This document shows, one piece after another, positions 7,055 through 14,661 of a stretch of DNA of 21,024 nt. The DNA comes from Oscillospiraceae bacterium (GTDB lineage: Bacteria > Bacillota > Clostridia > Oscillospirales > CAG-272), in assembly GCA_015065205.1 (NCBI GenBank), contig SVQS01000014.1, positions 1 to 21,024 of the forward strand. The letters run 5' to 3'. The notes under the pieces were generated by a model. It ran no database searches and was not told the DNA's origin. It saw only the letters and a list, made by a program, of their open reading frames with translations. Position numbers and translations under genes: made by a program. The stretch's first letter is position 1. Each line of letters opens with the position of its first letter.

Positions 7055-7804
7055 ATGGCAAAAAAAGAACCAATCGAGAGAGAAGAAAAACTCTCGGGCG
7101 AAGAGATCGCTATCCGCCATCCTGTCTTTTTGTGGCTTGAAAATTTATGGTACCATTATAAATGGACCATTCTTTTGTGCGCGTTTGCTTTATTGGTTGT
7201 TGTCGTTTGTTTGGTGCAATGCACTACCACGCCGAGCAGGGACGTATACATCACCTTTGGCGGTTCTCATACGATCACGCGTGAGGAGCAGCAATCAATT
7301 GAACAGTTGTTCAATGATGTCTCAAAAAGCGCCTTTGGGGAAGAATCACCGGTTGTTGGTATAACCTCTTATCCGTTTTATACCGAGGACGAGTTACGTG
7401 CACTTTATACCGATCCGGACACGGGCGATTTCGACGGAGCAGGGTTTAATATGGCAAAGGGCAAAAATACCGAAAATTTAGAAACTCTCAGCTCCTATAT
7501 GATGACAGGAGACTGTTCCATTTGGTTGGTCAATACATCGGTATATGAAGCACAACATATGGCAGAGCGAGCAGTTCCGCTAACCGAAACCTTTGGAACA
7601 ACTCCCACGGGAGCGTATGACGAATATGCCATTCGACTCGGCGATACTGCAATTTATCAGTATTACGAGGCTTTGCAGGTGCTGCCTGCCGATACGCTGA
7701 TCGTGCTAACTTATCCATATATTATGGGTGCATCTTCAAAAACAGAAACCTATGAGCAGTTCAAAACGCTCTATTGCGCTATCATTGAATTTCAAGCACC
7801 GTAA
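7055..7804 (+). CDS. Membrane-anchored protein of unknown function
   Basis: A 249-residue protein. An acidic/basic N-terminal cytoplasmic stretch with a Trp/Tyr-rich pre-membrane segment (WLENLWYHYKW, 28-38) is followed by one membrane helix (about 39-57) and an extracellular domain of about 190 residues. Similar 'FWYYYKWHT'-like N-termini are common in uncharacterised small membrane proteins of Clostridia, from general knowledge. No catalytic motif is recognised. The CTTTP text right after the helix might suggest a lipobox, but the long charged N-terminus does not fit a lipoprotein signal well. No promoter of its own is visible, so it probably depends on read-through of the greA terminator. 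Confidence 0.8.
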   Translation: MAKKEPIEREEKLSGEEIAIRHPVFLWLENLWYHYKWTILLCAFALLVVVVCLVQCTTTPSRDVYITFGGSHTITREEQQSIEQLFNDVSKSAFGEESPVVGITSYPFYTEDELRALYTDPDTGDFDGAGFNMAKGKNTENLETLSSYMMTGDCSIWLVNTSVYEAQHMAERAVPLTETFGTTPTGAYDEYAIRLGDTAIYQYYEALQVLPADTLIVLTYPYIMGASSKTETYEQFKTLYCAIIEFQAP

Positions 7805-7810
7805 GCGAAT

Positions 7811-7846
7811 AAAAAACTCTCTGCAAAGTTTGCAGAGAGTTTTTTT
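7811..7846. terminator. Bidirectional terminator between convergent genes
   Basis: A near-perfect 16-bp stem (7811-7826 with 7830-7845) has a 3-nt loop, a GC-containing core (CTCTCTGC/GCAGAGAG), an A run on the left and a T run on the right. It can therefore terminate both the membrane-protein gene and purC, whose stop lies at 7855. Confidence 0.9.
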
Positions 7847-7854
7847 GAAATCTA

Positions 7855-8538
7855 TTATCTGTTCAGGATGAGTTTTGTCAATTCAACAGGATCAACAATG
7901 GTGTCACCCTTGTAAACGCGCATATTGCCCGAAGCGATCTCGTCAATGAGGATAACTTCGCCGTTGTTGTAACCGAATTCGAATTTGATATCCCACAAAT
8001 CAAGACCGATGGCTTTGAGATCATCGGCAACGATTTTGGTGATCTTGAGGGTCTGCTCCTTCATGCTCTCAAACATCTTCATATCCATAATGCCAAGAGC
8101 TGCAAGACCTTCAGCGGTTACGAGCGGATCGCCTTTTTCGTCGTTCTTGAAGGTGCATTCCACGTAGCCACCCTCAAGGCGGGTACCGTTTTCAATATAT
8201 TCACCGTATCTACGAATAAAGCTACCGGTTGCAACCAAGCGGCAGATAACCTCAAGTCCGTGACCGAAAACAGTGGCGGGAAGAACCTCCATTGTAGCAT
8301 TTTCGACATCAGCACCTACGTAGTGGGTTTTGATGCCGGCATTTTTGCAAAGCTCAAAATAATAAACCGAGGTTTGCAGGTTTGCCTTGCCAATTCCGTC
8401 AATAGTCAGTCCAACAGTGTTTTCACCGGGATCGAATACACCGTCCTTGCCGGTGCAGTCGTCTTTAAATTTCAGCATTACGTTACCGTTGTCAAGTGCA
8501 TAAACGTCCTTTGTTTTACCAGTGTAGATTTTTTTCAT
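7855..8538 (-). CDS. purC: Phosphoribosylaminoimidazole-succinocarboxamide synthase (SAICAR synthase)
   Basis: Joins CAIR and aspartate with ATP to give SAICAR in de novo purine synthesis. The 227 residues are slightly short for the family (about 235). The N-terminus with the KIYTGKTKDVY nucleotide-binding loop (3-13), the GSFIRRYG stretch, and the LWDIKFEFG and ILIDEI strands are all present. After DEI the usual 'SPD..R.W' region is replaced by ASGNMRVYKGD and the protein ends soon after. The rest of the protein is normal, so this looks like a clade variant, not a broken gene. AGGGG (8548-8552, minus strand) precedes the ATG. It stands alone with its own strong promoter, not within a pur operon. 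Confidence 0.95.
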   Translation of the reverse strand: MKKIYTGKTKDVYALDNGNVMLKFKDDCTGKDGVFDPGENTVGLTIDGIGKANLQTSVYYFELCKNAGIKTHYVGADVENATMEVLPATVFGHGLEVICRLVATGSFIRRYGEYIENGTRLEGGYVECTFKNDEKGDPLVTAEGLAALGIMDMKMFESMKEQTLKITKIVADDLKAIGLDLWDIKFEFGYNNGEVILIDEIASGNMRVYKGDTIVDPVELTKLILNR

Positions 8539-8617
8539 AAATCCGTACCCCTTTGTTCTAAGTCGCCTAAGCCGCCGCTGGATTGCATCGGTTGACAGAC
8601 CTTATTTTTATGAGGAT

Positions 8618-8646
8618 ATTATATCACAATATCGCAGTCTTGTCAA
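8618..8646 (-). promoter_or_regulatory. Promoter of purC
   Basis: On the minus strand TTGACA (8641-8646), a 17-bp spacer and TATAAT (8618-8623), with TGA before the -10 (extended -10). Start expected near 8611, giving a leader of about 73 nt. No purine riboswitch is recognisable in that leader. Confidence 0.85.
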
Positions 8647-8710
8647 TGAATGGAAAGAAAAAAATATAACCAAAAATTAAAAAAATATTTCGTTATTTTT
8701 GTTTTTTTGG

Positions 8711-8739
8711 TTGACAATTTTGTCTTTTTGAGTTATAAT
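8711..8739 (+). promoter_or_regulatory. Promoter of the RpiR-family / flavoprotein / cmk / ispH-rpsA operon
   Basis: TTGACA (8711-8716), a 17-bp spacer and TATAAT (8734-8739), a full consensus match. It is the only clear promoter seen ahead of the four tightly packed genes that follow. Confidence 0.85.
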
Positions 8740-8783
8740 TATATGGATATTGCAAAGATTTGAGGGAAGGAGCGTAAACAACT

Positions 8784-9650
8784 GTGCACAACGGGGACTT
8801 GCTCAAAATGATAGAGGAAGGCATGCCTTCTTTTTCCAAAGGTCAAAGATTGATTGCTGCGTATATTTTAGAGCATTACGATAAGGCTGCGTATTATACC
8901 GCATCAAGACTTGGCACAATTGTTGGCGTTTCCGAGTCCACAGTGGTACGTTTTGCTAACGAGCTTGGCTATGAGGGTTATCCCGAGCTGCAACGCGCAC
9001 TCAAAAAGCTCATTCGCAGCCATTTGACTTCTTTTCAACGTATGGAAATTACCAATAGTCTTATTGGTGAGGACGATGTGCCGGAAAAGGTACTCGCTTC
9101 TGATATTGAAAAGATCAGACAGACTGCCGCCGAGATCGATCACGAGTCCTTTGCAGCTGCAGTGAAAAATATTGTGGAAGCAAAAAATATCTACATTATC
9201 GGCGTGCGCTCTTCTTCAACGCTTGCAGGTTTTTTGAGCCATAGCTTGCGTATGATCTTTGATAATGTTCGTTTGGTGCAAACCACCTCGGGCAGTGAAA
9301 TGTTCGAGCAAATTATGCAAGTTGGCAAAGGCGATGTTATGATCGCCATCAGCTTTCCGCGTTATTCCAGCCGCATCATCAATGCGGTGGAGTATGCAAA
9401 GGGAAGAGGCGCCGATATCATTGCACTAACCGATAGTAAATTCTCTCCCATTGCGGCCGAGGCAGACCAGCTTCTTTTGGCTTACAGTGATATGGCGTCC
9501 TTTATGGATTCCTTAGTAGCCCCTTTGAGCATCATCAATGCACTTGTAGTAGCTGTTGCGCGTGAGCGCGAGGCAGAGGTTAGTGAACGTTTGCGCATTT
9601 TGGAAGAGGTATGGGATCGCTATGACGTCTATGACAAAAAAGGAAACTGA
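8784..9650 (+). CDS. RpiR/MurR-family transcriptional regulator (HTH + SIS)
   Basis: A 288-residue DNA-binding repressor or activator that senses phosphosugars. The N-terminal RpiR-type helix-turn-helix (about 5-80) has the recognition stretch GVSESTVVRFANELGYEGY (48-66). The C-terminal SIS domain (about 125-260) has the sugar-phosphate binding strands IYIIGVRSSSTLAG (136-149) and MIAISFPRYSS (186-196). The start is a GTG at 8784, placed by GGAAGGAG (8765-8772). The next in-frame ATG (8808) is too far from that site. It leads the operon, and the flavoprotein frame opens one base after its stop. No sugar transport or catabolism gene is adjacent, so its effector is unknown. Confidence 0.93.
   Translation: MHNGDLLKMIEEGMPSFSKGQRLIAAYILEHYDKAAYYTASRLGTIVGVSESTVVRFANELGYEGYPELQRALKKLIRSHLTSFQRMEITNSLIGEDDVPEKVLASDIEKIRQTAAEIDHESFAAAVKNIVEAKNIYIIGVRSSSTLAGFLSHSLRMIFDNVRLVQTTSGSEMFEQIMQVGKGDVMIAISFPRYSSRIINAVEYAKGRGADIIALTDSKFSPIAAEADQLLLAYSDMASFMDSLVAPLSIINALVVAVAREREAEVSERLRILEEVWDRYDVYDKKGN
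9641..9644 (+). promoter_or_regulatory. Ribosome binding site that fixes a GTG start
   Basis: AGGA inside the last codons of the regulator gene, 7 nt before the GTG at 9652. It favours that GTG over the ATGs at 9622 and 9631, which lack a well-spaced site. Confidence 0.6.
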
Positions 9651-9651
9651 C

Positions 9652-10884
9652 GTGCGTCGCATAGCCGTGATCGGCGCGGGCGCGGCCGGAATGATGGCTG
9701 CCATAACCGCTGCCGAAGCAGGCGCCAGCGTTACACTTTTTGAGCGCAATGACCGCGTGGGCAAAAAACTCCGCATTACAGGCAAAGGGCGTTGTAACGT
9801 TACAAATAACTGTGATAACAACGAGTTTCTTACCAATGTACCCACAAATCCAAGATTTTTATATGCATCGCTCTCCCGCTTTTCTACGGCTGATACAATG
9901 TCATTTTTTGAATCGGCAGGCGTTCCCCTGAAGACCGAACGCGGAAAGCGTGTTTTCCCGATCTCCGACCGTGCCGCTGATATCGTTTCGGCTATGGAGA
10001 AACGGTGCCGCGAAGCAGGCGTTGAAATTATCCATCGCCGCGTGCGCGGACTTATCATCGAGGATGGACACATTAGCGGTTTACGATACGGAGACAGTGA
10101 GGAAAGCTTTGACGCCGTTATCGTGTGTACAGGTGGTCGTTCCTATTCGATGACAGGCTCGGACGGTGACGGATATCGCTTTGCCACCGAGGCAGGGCAT
10201 ACTGTTACACCACTTCATCCTTCACTGGTTCCGATTGTGGCAGAGGGAAAGCTTTGCGCGTCCTTGCAAGGACTTTCGCTCAAAAATGTTTCACTTTCTA
10301 TAAAAATGGTACAATCGGGCAAAACTGTTTATGAGGACTTTGGCGAAATGCTCTTTACGCATTACGGGCTGACAGGGCCTTTGGTGCTTTCGGCATCGGC
10401 GCATCTGTCCGATATTACCCCCGGTAAATACGAGGCGGTTATCGATCTCAAGCCGGCACTTGACGAAAAAACCTTGGATGCTCGCATCCTTTCGGATTTT
10501 TCCAAATATCAAAACCGAGACCTTATCAATGCGCTGGATGATCTCCTTCCGCAAAAGATGATTGCGCCGTATATTGGACTTTGCGGCATTGATCCGCGCA
10601 AAAAGGTCAACTCCATCACACGCGAGGAGCGTGAAAAAATGGTGCAAGTACTCAAGGGTATTCACATCAAGCTTGTTGGATTTAGGCCTATCGAAGAAGC
10701 CATTGTCACACGCGGTGGTGTTAGTGTTAAGGAAGTAGACCCAAAAACAATGCAATCCAAGCTTGTAGAAGGACTCTACTTTGCAGGTGAGGTTTTGGAT
10801 GTTGACGCTTATACGGGCGGTTTCAATCTGCAAATCGCATTTTCCACCGCCACCGTAGCAGGTAGTTCTGCTGCGTGGGGATAA
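9652..10884 (+). CDS. BaiN/HI0933-family FAD-dependent oxidoreductase
   Basis: A 410-residue flavoprotein (start read as GTG). The N-terminal Rossmann motif GAGAAG (8-13) binds FAD. The family signature GKKLRITGKGRCNVTN spans 37-52. The C-terminal FAD contact GLYFAGEVLDVDAYTGGFN is near 374-392, followed by an alanine-rich helix. From the GTG the protein begins MRRIAVIGAGAAG, as family members normally do, while upstream ATGs would add an unusual tail. Members include BaiN, linked to bile-acid dehydroxylation, but most have unproven substrates, so no substrate is claimed. The gap to the regulator is 1 nt and to cmk 27 nt. In many Clostridia this family sits just before cmk, as here. Confidence 0.92.
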   Translation: MRRIAVIGAGAAGMMAAITAAEAGASVTLFERNDRVGKKLRITGKGRCNVTNNCDNNEFLTNVPTNPRFLYASLSRFSTADTMSFFESAGVPLKTERGKRVFPISDRAADIVSAMEKRCREAGVEIIHRRVRGLIIEDGHISGLRYGDSEESFDAVIVCTGGRSYSMTGSDGDGYRFATEAGHTVTPLHPSLVPIVAEGKLCASLQGLSLKNVSLSIKMVQSGKTVYEDFGEMLFTHYGLTGPLVLSASAHLSDITPGKYEAVIDLKPALDEKTLDARILSDFSKYQNRDLINALDDLLPQKMIAPYIGLCGIDPRKKVNSITREEREKMVQVLKGIHIKLVGFRPIEEAIVTRGGVSVKEVDPKTMQSKLVEGLYFAGEVLDVDAYTGGFNLQIAFSTATVAGSSAAWG

Positions 10885-10911
10885 AATCTATTAAAAAAAG
10901 GAAAAAGCAGT

Positions 10912-11580
10912 ATGATTCAAATTGCTATTGACGGTCCCAGCGGAGCCGGTAAATCAACGGTTGCAAAGGCCGTCGCCCGCGAGTTGGGCATTATATATGT
11001 AGATACGGGCGCGCTCTATCGCACCATCGGCTATTTCGTGCGCTCGCGCGACGTTGATCCTAAAGATCCCGAAGGTGTTGCGGCGCTTCTGCCCGAAATT
11101 TCGGTTGAGCTCAAATACGAAAACGGACGTCAGATCGTCTGCCTCAATGGAGAAGATCTCGGTGACCGCATCCGCACACCCGAAATGTCTATGTATGCAT
11201 CCGCCGTGTCTGCCATTCCCGCAGTGCGCGCATTCCTTTTGGAAACACAACGCAAAATCGCGCGTGAGAACAGCGTTATTATGGACGGTCGCGATATCGG
11301 TACAGTCATTTTGCCGAATGCCAACGTCAAGATTTTTTTGACTGCTTCGGATGAATGCCGTGCAACGCGTCGTCGCGACGAGCTGCTTGCAAAGGGAATT
11401 GAGGTCACTTATGAGGAAGTCCTTGCCGATATGATCGAGCGTGACCGCAACGACAGCACCCGTGCAGTAGCTCCTGCAGTTGCCGCCGAGGACGCTATTC
11501 TGTTTGATAATTCTTGGATGACACCCGATGAGTGCACTGCTGCGATCATTAAACTGATTAAGGAAAAGACCGAAATATGA
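10912..11580 (+). CDS. cmk: Cytidylate kinase
   Basis: Phosphorylates CMP and dCMP with ATP, recycling nucleotides from RNA and phospholipid turnover. The 222 residues match the family. The P-loop GPSGAGKST is at 8-16, the CMP-binding YVDTGALYR at 29-37, and the MDGRDIGTVILP stretch with the arginine-bearing lid (RATRRRDEL) follows. AAAGGA (10897-10902) precedes the ATG. The stop codon overlaps the start of ispH-rpsA by 4 nt (ATGA), implying translational coupling. The cmk then ispH-rpsA order is typical of Clostridia. The acyltransferase gene often found between them is absent. Confidence 0.97.
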   Translation: MIQIAIDGPSGAGKSTVAKAVARELGIIYVDTGALYRTIGYFVRSRDVDPKDPEGVAALLPEISVELKYENGRQIVCLNGEDLGDRIRTPEMSMYASAVSAIPAVRAFLLETQRKIARENSVIMDGRDIGTVILPNANVKIFLTASDECRATRRRDELLAKGIEVTYEEVLADMIERDRNDSTRAVAPAVAAEDAILFDNSWMTPDECTAAIIKLIKEKTEI

Positions 11581-13649
11581 TGCGCGGTCGTACTGTTGAG
11601 ATCGCTCCCCATGCAGGTTTTTGCTTTGGTGTCAGGAGAGCGGTTGAAGCTCTTGAAAAGGCAATGCGCGAAGCTACCCCTAATGCCACCATTGCTACTC
11701 TTGGCCCCATTATTCATAATGAAGCTTACGTGCAATCTTTGCAGGCACGCGGCATTATGGCTTTGAGCGAAGAGGAAGCACAAAAGAGGGCAGAGGAAGC
11801 ATCCCCAAATCACCCCTTTGTTCTTATCATCCGTGCTCACGGTATTCCACAGAATACCGAAAAACGCTTGCAAGAGATTGCCGAAAACAATCCTTATTTT
11901 ACTCTTCTCGATTGTACTTGTCCCTTTGTCAAAAAGATTCATTGTATCGCCGAGGAATGTGATCCAAACAAGGAATTTTTTGTCTTTTTAGGAGATGAAA
12001 ATCATCCCGAGGTCAAGGGTGTGATGAGCCGAGTCGATGGCGAAAAATACGTTTGCAACTCCCCCGAGGAGATTGAAACGATACTTTTGCAGCGAAAAGA
12101 GCAAAAAAACGACGGCAAAATTCCCATTTTGGCAGCTCAAACGACGCAAAATTTGTGCAAATGGAACAAAACTGAAAAGATTCTTAAAAAACTATATACA
12201 AATGCCAAAATTTTTGGTACAATATGCAGTGTGACCGAAGAGCGGCAAAGCCGCGCGCGGGAGCTTGCAGCACGGTGCGATGGCATCGTGGTGGTGGGTG
12301 GCAGACAGAGTGCCAACACCCAAAAGCTTTATCAAATTTGCCGCGAGAGATGCGGCAACACGGTGTGGATCGGGGCAGCATCCGAGTTGGATGTATCTTG
12401 CTTTACCACATCACTTCACATTGGAATCGTCGCAGGTGCATCGACACCAAGCGAGGAAATACAGGAGGTATATAAAACCATGAGCGAAATTATCAAAGAA
12501 AATTTCGAAGAAATGCTCGAAGCGCAATGCTTAACTTTAAATACAGGAGATGTCGTTACCGGAACAGTTACTCACGTTTCCGATGCTGAGCTTCAGTTGG
12601 ACCTCAGTGCGGGCGTAACCGGCTACATAAAAGCGGAACAGATCACTGACGATCCCGCTTACAAGCTGACCGAGAACTTTAAAAACGGCGACCAAGTCGA
12701 AGGCTTCGTCATTCGTGTCAGCGACATCGAAGGCGTTGCAGAGCTCTCCAAGAAGAGAGTTGATGCCGATAAGAATTGGCAGAGCGTAGTTGATGCTTGC
12801 GAGAACAAGACCGTTCTCGAGGGCAAGGTAACCGAGGCTGTTCGTGGCGGCGTTGTTATTATTCACAATGCTAACCGCATCTTCGTCCCCGCATCCCAAA
12901 CCGGTGTTCCGAAGGATGAGGAGCTTTCCACCATCGTTGGCAACACTGTATCCTTCAAGGTTATCGAAATCAAGGCTCCTAAGAAGGCAATCGGCTCCAT
13001 CCGTCTCGTTCAACGCGAAGAGCGTCGTGCACAAGAGGCTGAATTCTGGGCAAACATTGAGGTAGGCAAGGCTTATCACGGCACTGTTAAGAGCCTGACC
13101 AGCTTTGGCGCATTTGTAGATCTTGGCGGCGTTGACGGTATGGTACACGTAACCGAGTTGTCTTGGAAGCGCATTAAGAACCCTGCAGAAGTTGTTTCTG
13201 TTGGCGATGAGCTCGACGTATTCGTAAAGAGCTTCGATCCCGAAAAGAAGAGAATCTCCCTCGGCTACAAGACTGAAGAGAGCAATCCTTGGAACATCTT
13301 CAAGTCTCAGTATGCAGTAGGCGACATCGCATCTGTTAAGATCGTTAACATGATGCCTTTCGGCGCATTTGCAGAAATCGTTGACGACGTTGACGGTCTC
13401 ATTCACATCTCCCAGATCGCTATGCAGAGAATTGCAAAGCCTGCAGATCTCTTGGAGATCGGTCAGGTAGTTGACGCTCGCATCATCGAGATCGATGACG
13501 AGAAGAAGAAGGTAAGCCTTTCCATCCGCGCTCTCCTTGAGGAAGCAGCAGAGGCAGCAGAGGCTATGCCCGAGGATTATGTAGCTGAAGAAGCAGCAGC
13601 TGAGGAAGCAGTAGCCGAAGAGGCTCCCGCAGAAGAGACTGCAGAATAA
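11577..13649 (+). CDS. ispH: Fusion of IspH (HMBPP reductase) and ribosomal protein S1-type domains
   Basis: A 690-residue bifunctional protein. Residues 1-300 are IspH, the 4Fe-4S enzyme making IPP and DMAPP in the last step of the MEP isoprenoid pathway. Its cluster cysteines are present (Cys16 in GFCFGV, Cys115 in CTCP, Cys217 in TICS), as are the substrate-binding histidines (His47, His88, His143) and the proton-donating Glu145 in HPEV. Residues 322-393, 410-478, 497-565 and 581-653 are four S1 RNA-binding domains, the last two the most canonical. A Glu/Ala-rich acidic tail ends the protein (654-690). This fusion is known in Clostridia. An AGGAGG and an in-frame ATG at the junction may allow separate synthesis of the S1 half. 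Codon choice shifts there, with AAG replacing AAA for lysine. Start overlaps the cmk stop. Confidence 0.96.
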   Translation: MMRGRTVEIAPHAGFCFGVRRAVEALEKAMREATPNATIATLGPIIHNEAYVQSLQARGIMALSEEEAQKRAEEASPNHPFVLIIRAHGIPQNTEKRLQEIAENNPYFTLLDCTCPFVKKIHCIAEECDPNKEFFVFLGDENHPEVKGVMSRVDGEKYVCNSPEEIETILLQRKEQKNDGKIPILAAQTTQNLCKWNKTEKILKKLYTNAKIFGTICSVTEERQSRARELAARCDGIVVVGGRQSANTQKLYQICRERCGNTVWIGAASELDVSCFTTSLHIGIVAGASTPSEEIQEVYKTMSEIIKENFEEMLEAQCLTLNTGDVVTGTVTHVSDAELQLDLSAGVTGYIKAEQITDDPAYKLTENFKNGDQVEGFVIRVSDIEGVAELSKKRVDADKNWQSVVDACENKTVLEGKVTEAVRGGVVIIHNANRIFVPASQTGVPKDEELSTIVGNTVSFKVIEIKAPKKAIGSIRLVQREERRAQEAEFWANIEVGKAYHGTVKSLTSFGAFVDLGGVDGMVHVTELSWKRIKNPAEVVSVGDELDVFVKSFDPEKKRISLGYKTEESNPWNIFKSQYAVGDIASVKIVNMMPFGAFAEIVDDVDGLIHISQIAMQRIAKPADLLEIGQVVDARIIEIDDEKKKVSLSIRALLEEAAEAAEAMPEDYVAEEAAAEEAVAEEAPAEETAE
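12463..12468 (+). promoter_or_regulatory. rpsA: Internal AGGAGG ribosome binding site at the IspH/S1 junction
   Basis: AGGAGG lies 11 nt before an in-frame ATG (12480-12482, Met302 of the fusion). A product from there would have 389 residues, holding all four S1 domains and the acidic tail, the size and layout of a free clostridial S1 protein. Confidence 0.55.
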
Positions 13650-13672
13650 TTCCGCAAAATTATAGCAACAAT

Positions 13673-13700
13673 GAATGAGACTCCTTTTGGAGTCTCATTC
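13673..13700. terminator. Perfect hairpin after ispH-rpsA
   Basis: GAATGAGACTCC (13673-13684), a TTTT loop and GGAGTCTCATTC (13689-13700), a perfect 12-bp stem. Only a short T-containing tail (TTACC) follows, so it may be a weak terminator or an mRNA-stabilising element between the operon and the next gene. Confidence 0.6.
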
Positions 13701-13725
13701 TTACCATTAGGAGGTATATGCAAAT

Positions 13726-14520
13726 ATGTCTACTCCAATTAAAGTAATGACCTTTAATATGCGCATCAACACACCGGTTGATGGTGATAATTGGTTCCGC
13801 AACCGTCGCCCAAAGATTGCCGAGGTCATTCGCCGCGAGAATCCCGATATCATCGGCTTTCAGGAGATCGATGAAGAAATGCAGGATTTTCTTTCTGAAA
13901 CATTCCCCGAATACGTTATTCTCGGTCACGGGCGCAAGGATAATTATTCTTGGGAGGGAACCCCTATCGCGTTCCGCAAGAGCCGTTTTTTGCTCCACAC
14001 CTTCCGCGAGCGTTGGCTCTCTTTGGAGGAAAATCTCCCGGGAAGCCGCCTGCATGGAATGGGGCAGAGCGATTGCCCACGCATTCTCGTTTGTGCCGAG
14101 CTGATCGACCGCACTTGCTACAAGCCATTCAGCTTTTACAACGTGCACCTCGACTATATCCCTGATACCGCAGCGCAGATCGTCGAGGCGGCACTCATGC
14201 TCAAGGATATCAGCGAGTCGCCGTTTCCGTACGTTCTCACAGGGGACTTCAACTCCACACCGGATTCGTCGGTTATCAAGACCATTCTTGCCACCAACGG
14301 ACGCCTCGGAACAGTGGATGCCACCAAACACGTAGGCGCCACCTTCCACAATTTTGGTCGCATCGAACCGCCCAAGGATCAGATCGACTATATCTTTACC
14401 AATATGAAGACCGATCCCGAACAGTCCTATCTCATCCCCGACGATAACGAGTGCGGATACTACTACTCCGATCACTACGCCGTTTGCGGATATGTGAGTA
14501 TTGATTTAGAGAGAAATTAA
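13726..14520 (+). CDS. Endonuclease/exonuclease/phosphatase-family hydrolase
   Basis: A 264-residue cytoplasmic metal-dependent phosphodiesterase or phosphatase of the DNase I-like fold. The family motifs come in order: TFNMR (9-13), the metal-binding Glu in GFQEID (44-49), FYNVHLD (137-143), TGDFNS (172-177), QIDYIF (219-224) and the catalytic SDHYAV (248-253). It has no signal peptide or extra DNA-binding domain. The substrate could be nucleic acid, a phosphoinositide-like or a sugar phosphate, and cannot be chosen from sequence. AGGAGG (13709-13714) is 11 nt before the ATG at 13726. A nearer ATG at 13718 is out of frame and too close. It may be reached by read-through of the hairpin behind ispH-rpsA, as no promoter is clear in the short gap. 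Confidence 0.9.
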   Translation: MSTPIKVMTFNMRINTPVDGDNWFRNRRPKIAEVIRRENPDIIGFQEIDEEMQDFLSETFPEYVILGHGRKDNYSWEGTPIAFRKSRFLLHTFRERWLSLEENLPGSRLHGMGQSDCPRILVCAELIDRTCYKPFSFYNVHLDYIPDTAAQIVEAALMLKDISESPFPYVLTGDFNSTPDSSVIKTILATNGRLGTVDATKHVGATFHNFGRIEPPKDQIDYIFTNMKTDPEQSYLIPDDNECGYYYSDHYAVCGYVSIDLERN

Positions 14521-14525
14521 AAGCA

Positions 14526-14554
14526 AAAAGGCTTTCATTTTGTGAAGGCCTTTT
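14526..14554 (+). terminator. Terminator after the hydrolase gene
   Basis: AAAAGGCTTTCA (14526-14537) pairs with TGAAGGCCTTTT (14543-14554) over 12 bp with one G-U pair and a 5-nt loop. The arm ends in T4. It starts 5 nt after the stop codon. Confidence 0.8.
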
Positions 14555-14563
14555 ATCATACCG

Positions 14564-14592
14564 TAGACAAATTCAAAAAAATATGATATAAT
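14564..14592 (+). promoter_or_regulatory. Promoter of the sigma-factor-like gene
   Basis: TAGACA (14564-14569), a 17-bp spacer and TATAAT (14587-14592), with TGA before the -10 (extended -10). Being of vegetative type, it does not suggest self-activation by an alternative sigma factor. Confidence 0.75.
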
Positions 14593-14661
14593 ATTTTCAA
14601 AAAACGCCAACCTTTTTGAATTTCTTTCCACTATATAGGCAAACGGTACCGAGGTGATAAA

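Noticed and set aside
8539..8611. Possible purine riboswitch ahead of purC
   Set aside because: The leader is only about 73 nt and shows no recognisable purine aptamer helices or terminator.
9556..9651. Upstream starts for the flavoprotein gene inside the regulator gene
   Set aside because: They would add an arginine-rich tail unlike the family and lack good ribosome binding sites. GTG 9652 gives the usual N-terminus.
12537..13406. Minus-strand open frame (289 codons) over the S1 domains
   Set aside because: Antisense to highly biased S1 codons; no ribosome binding site or homology seen.
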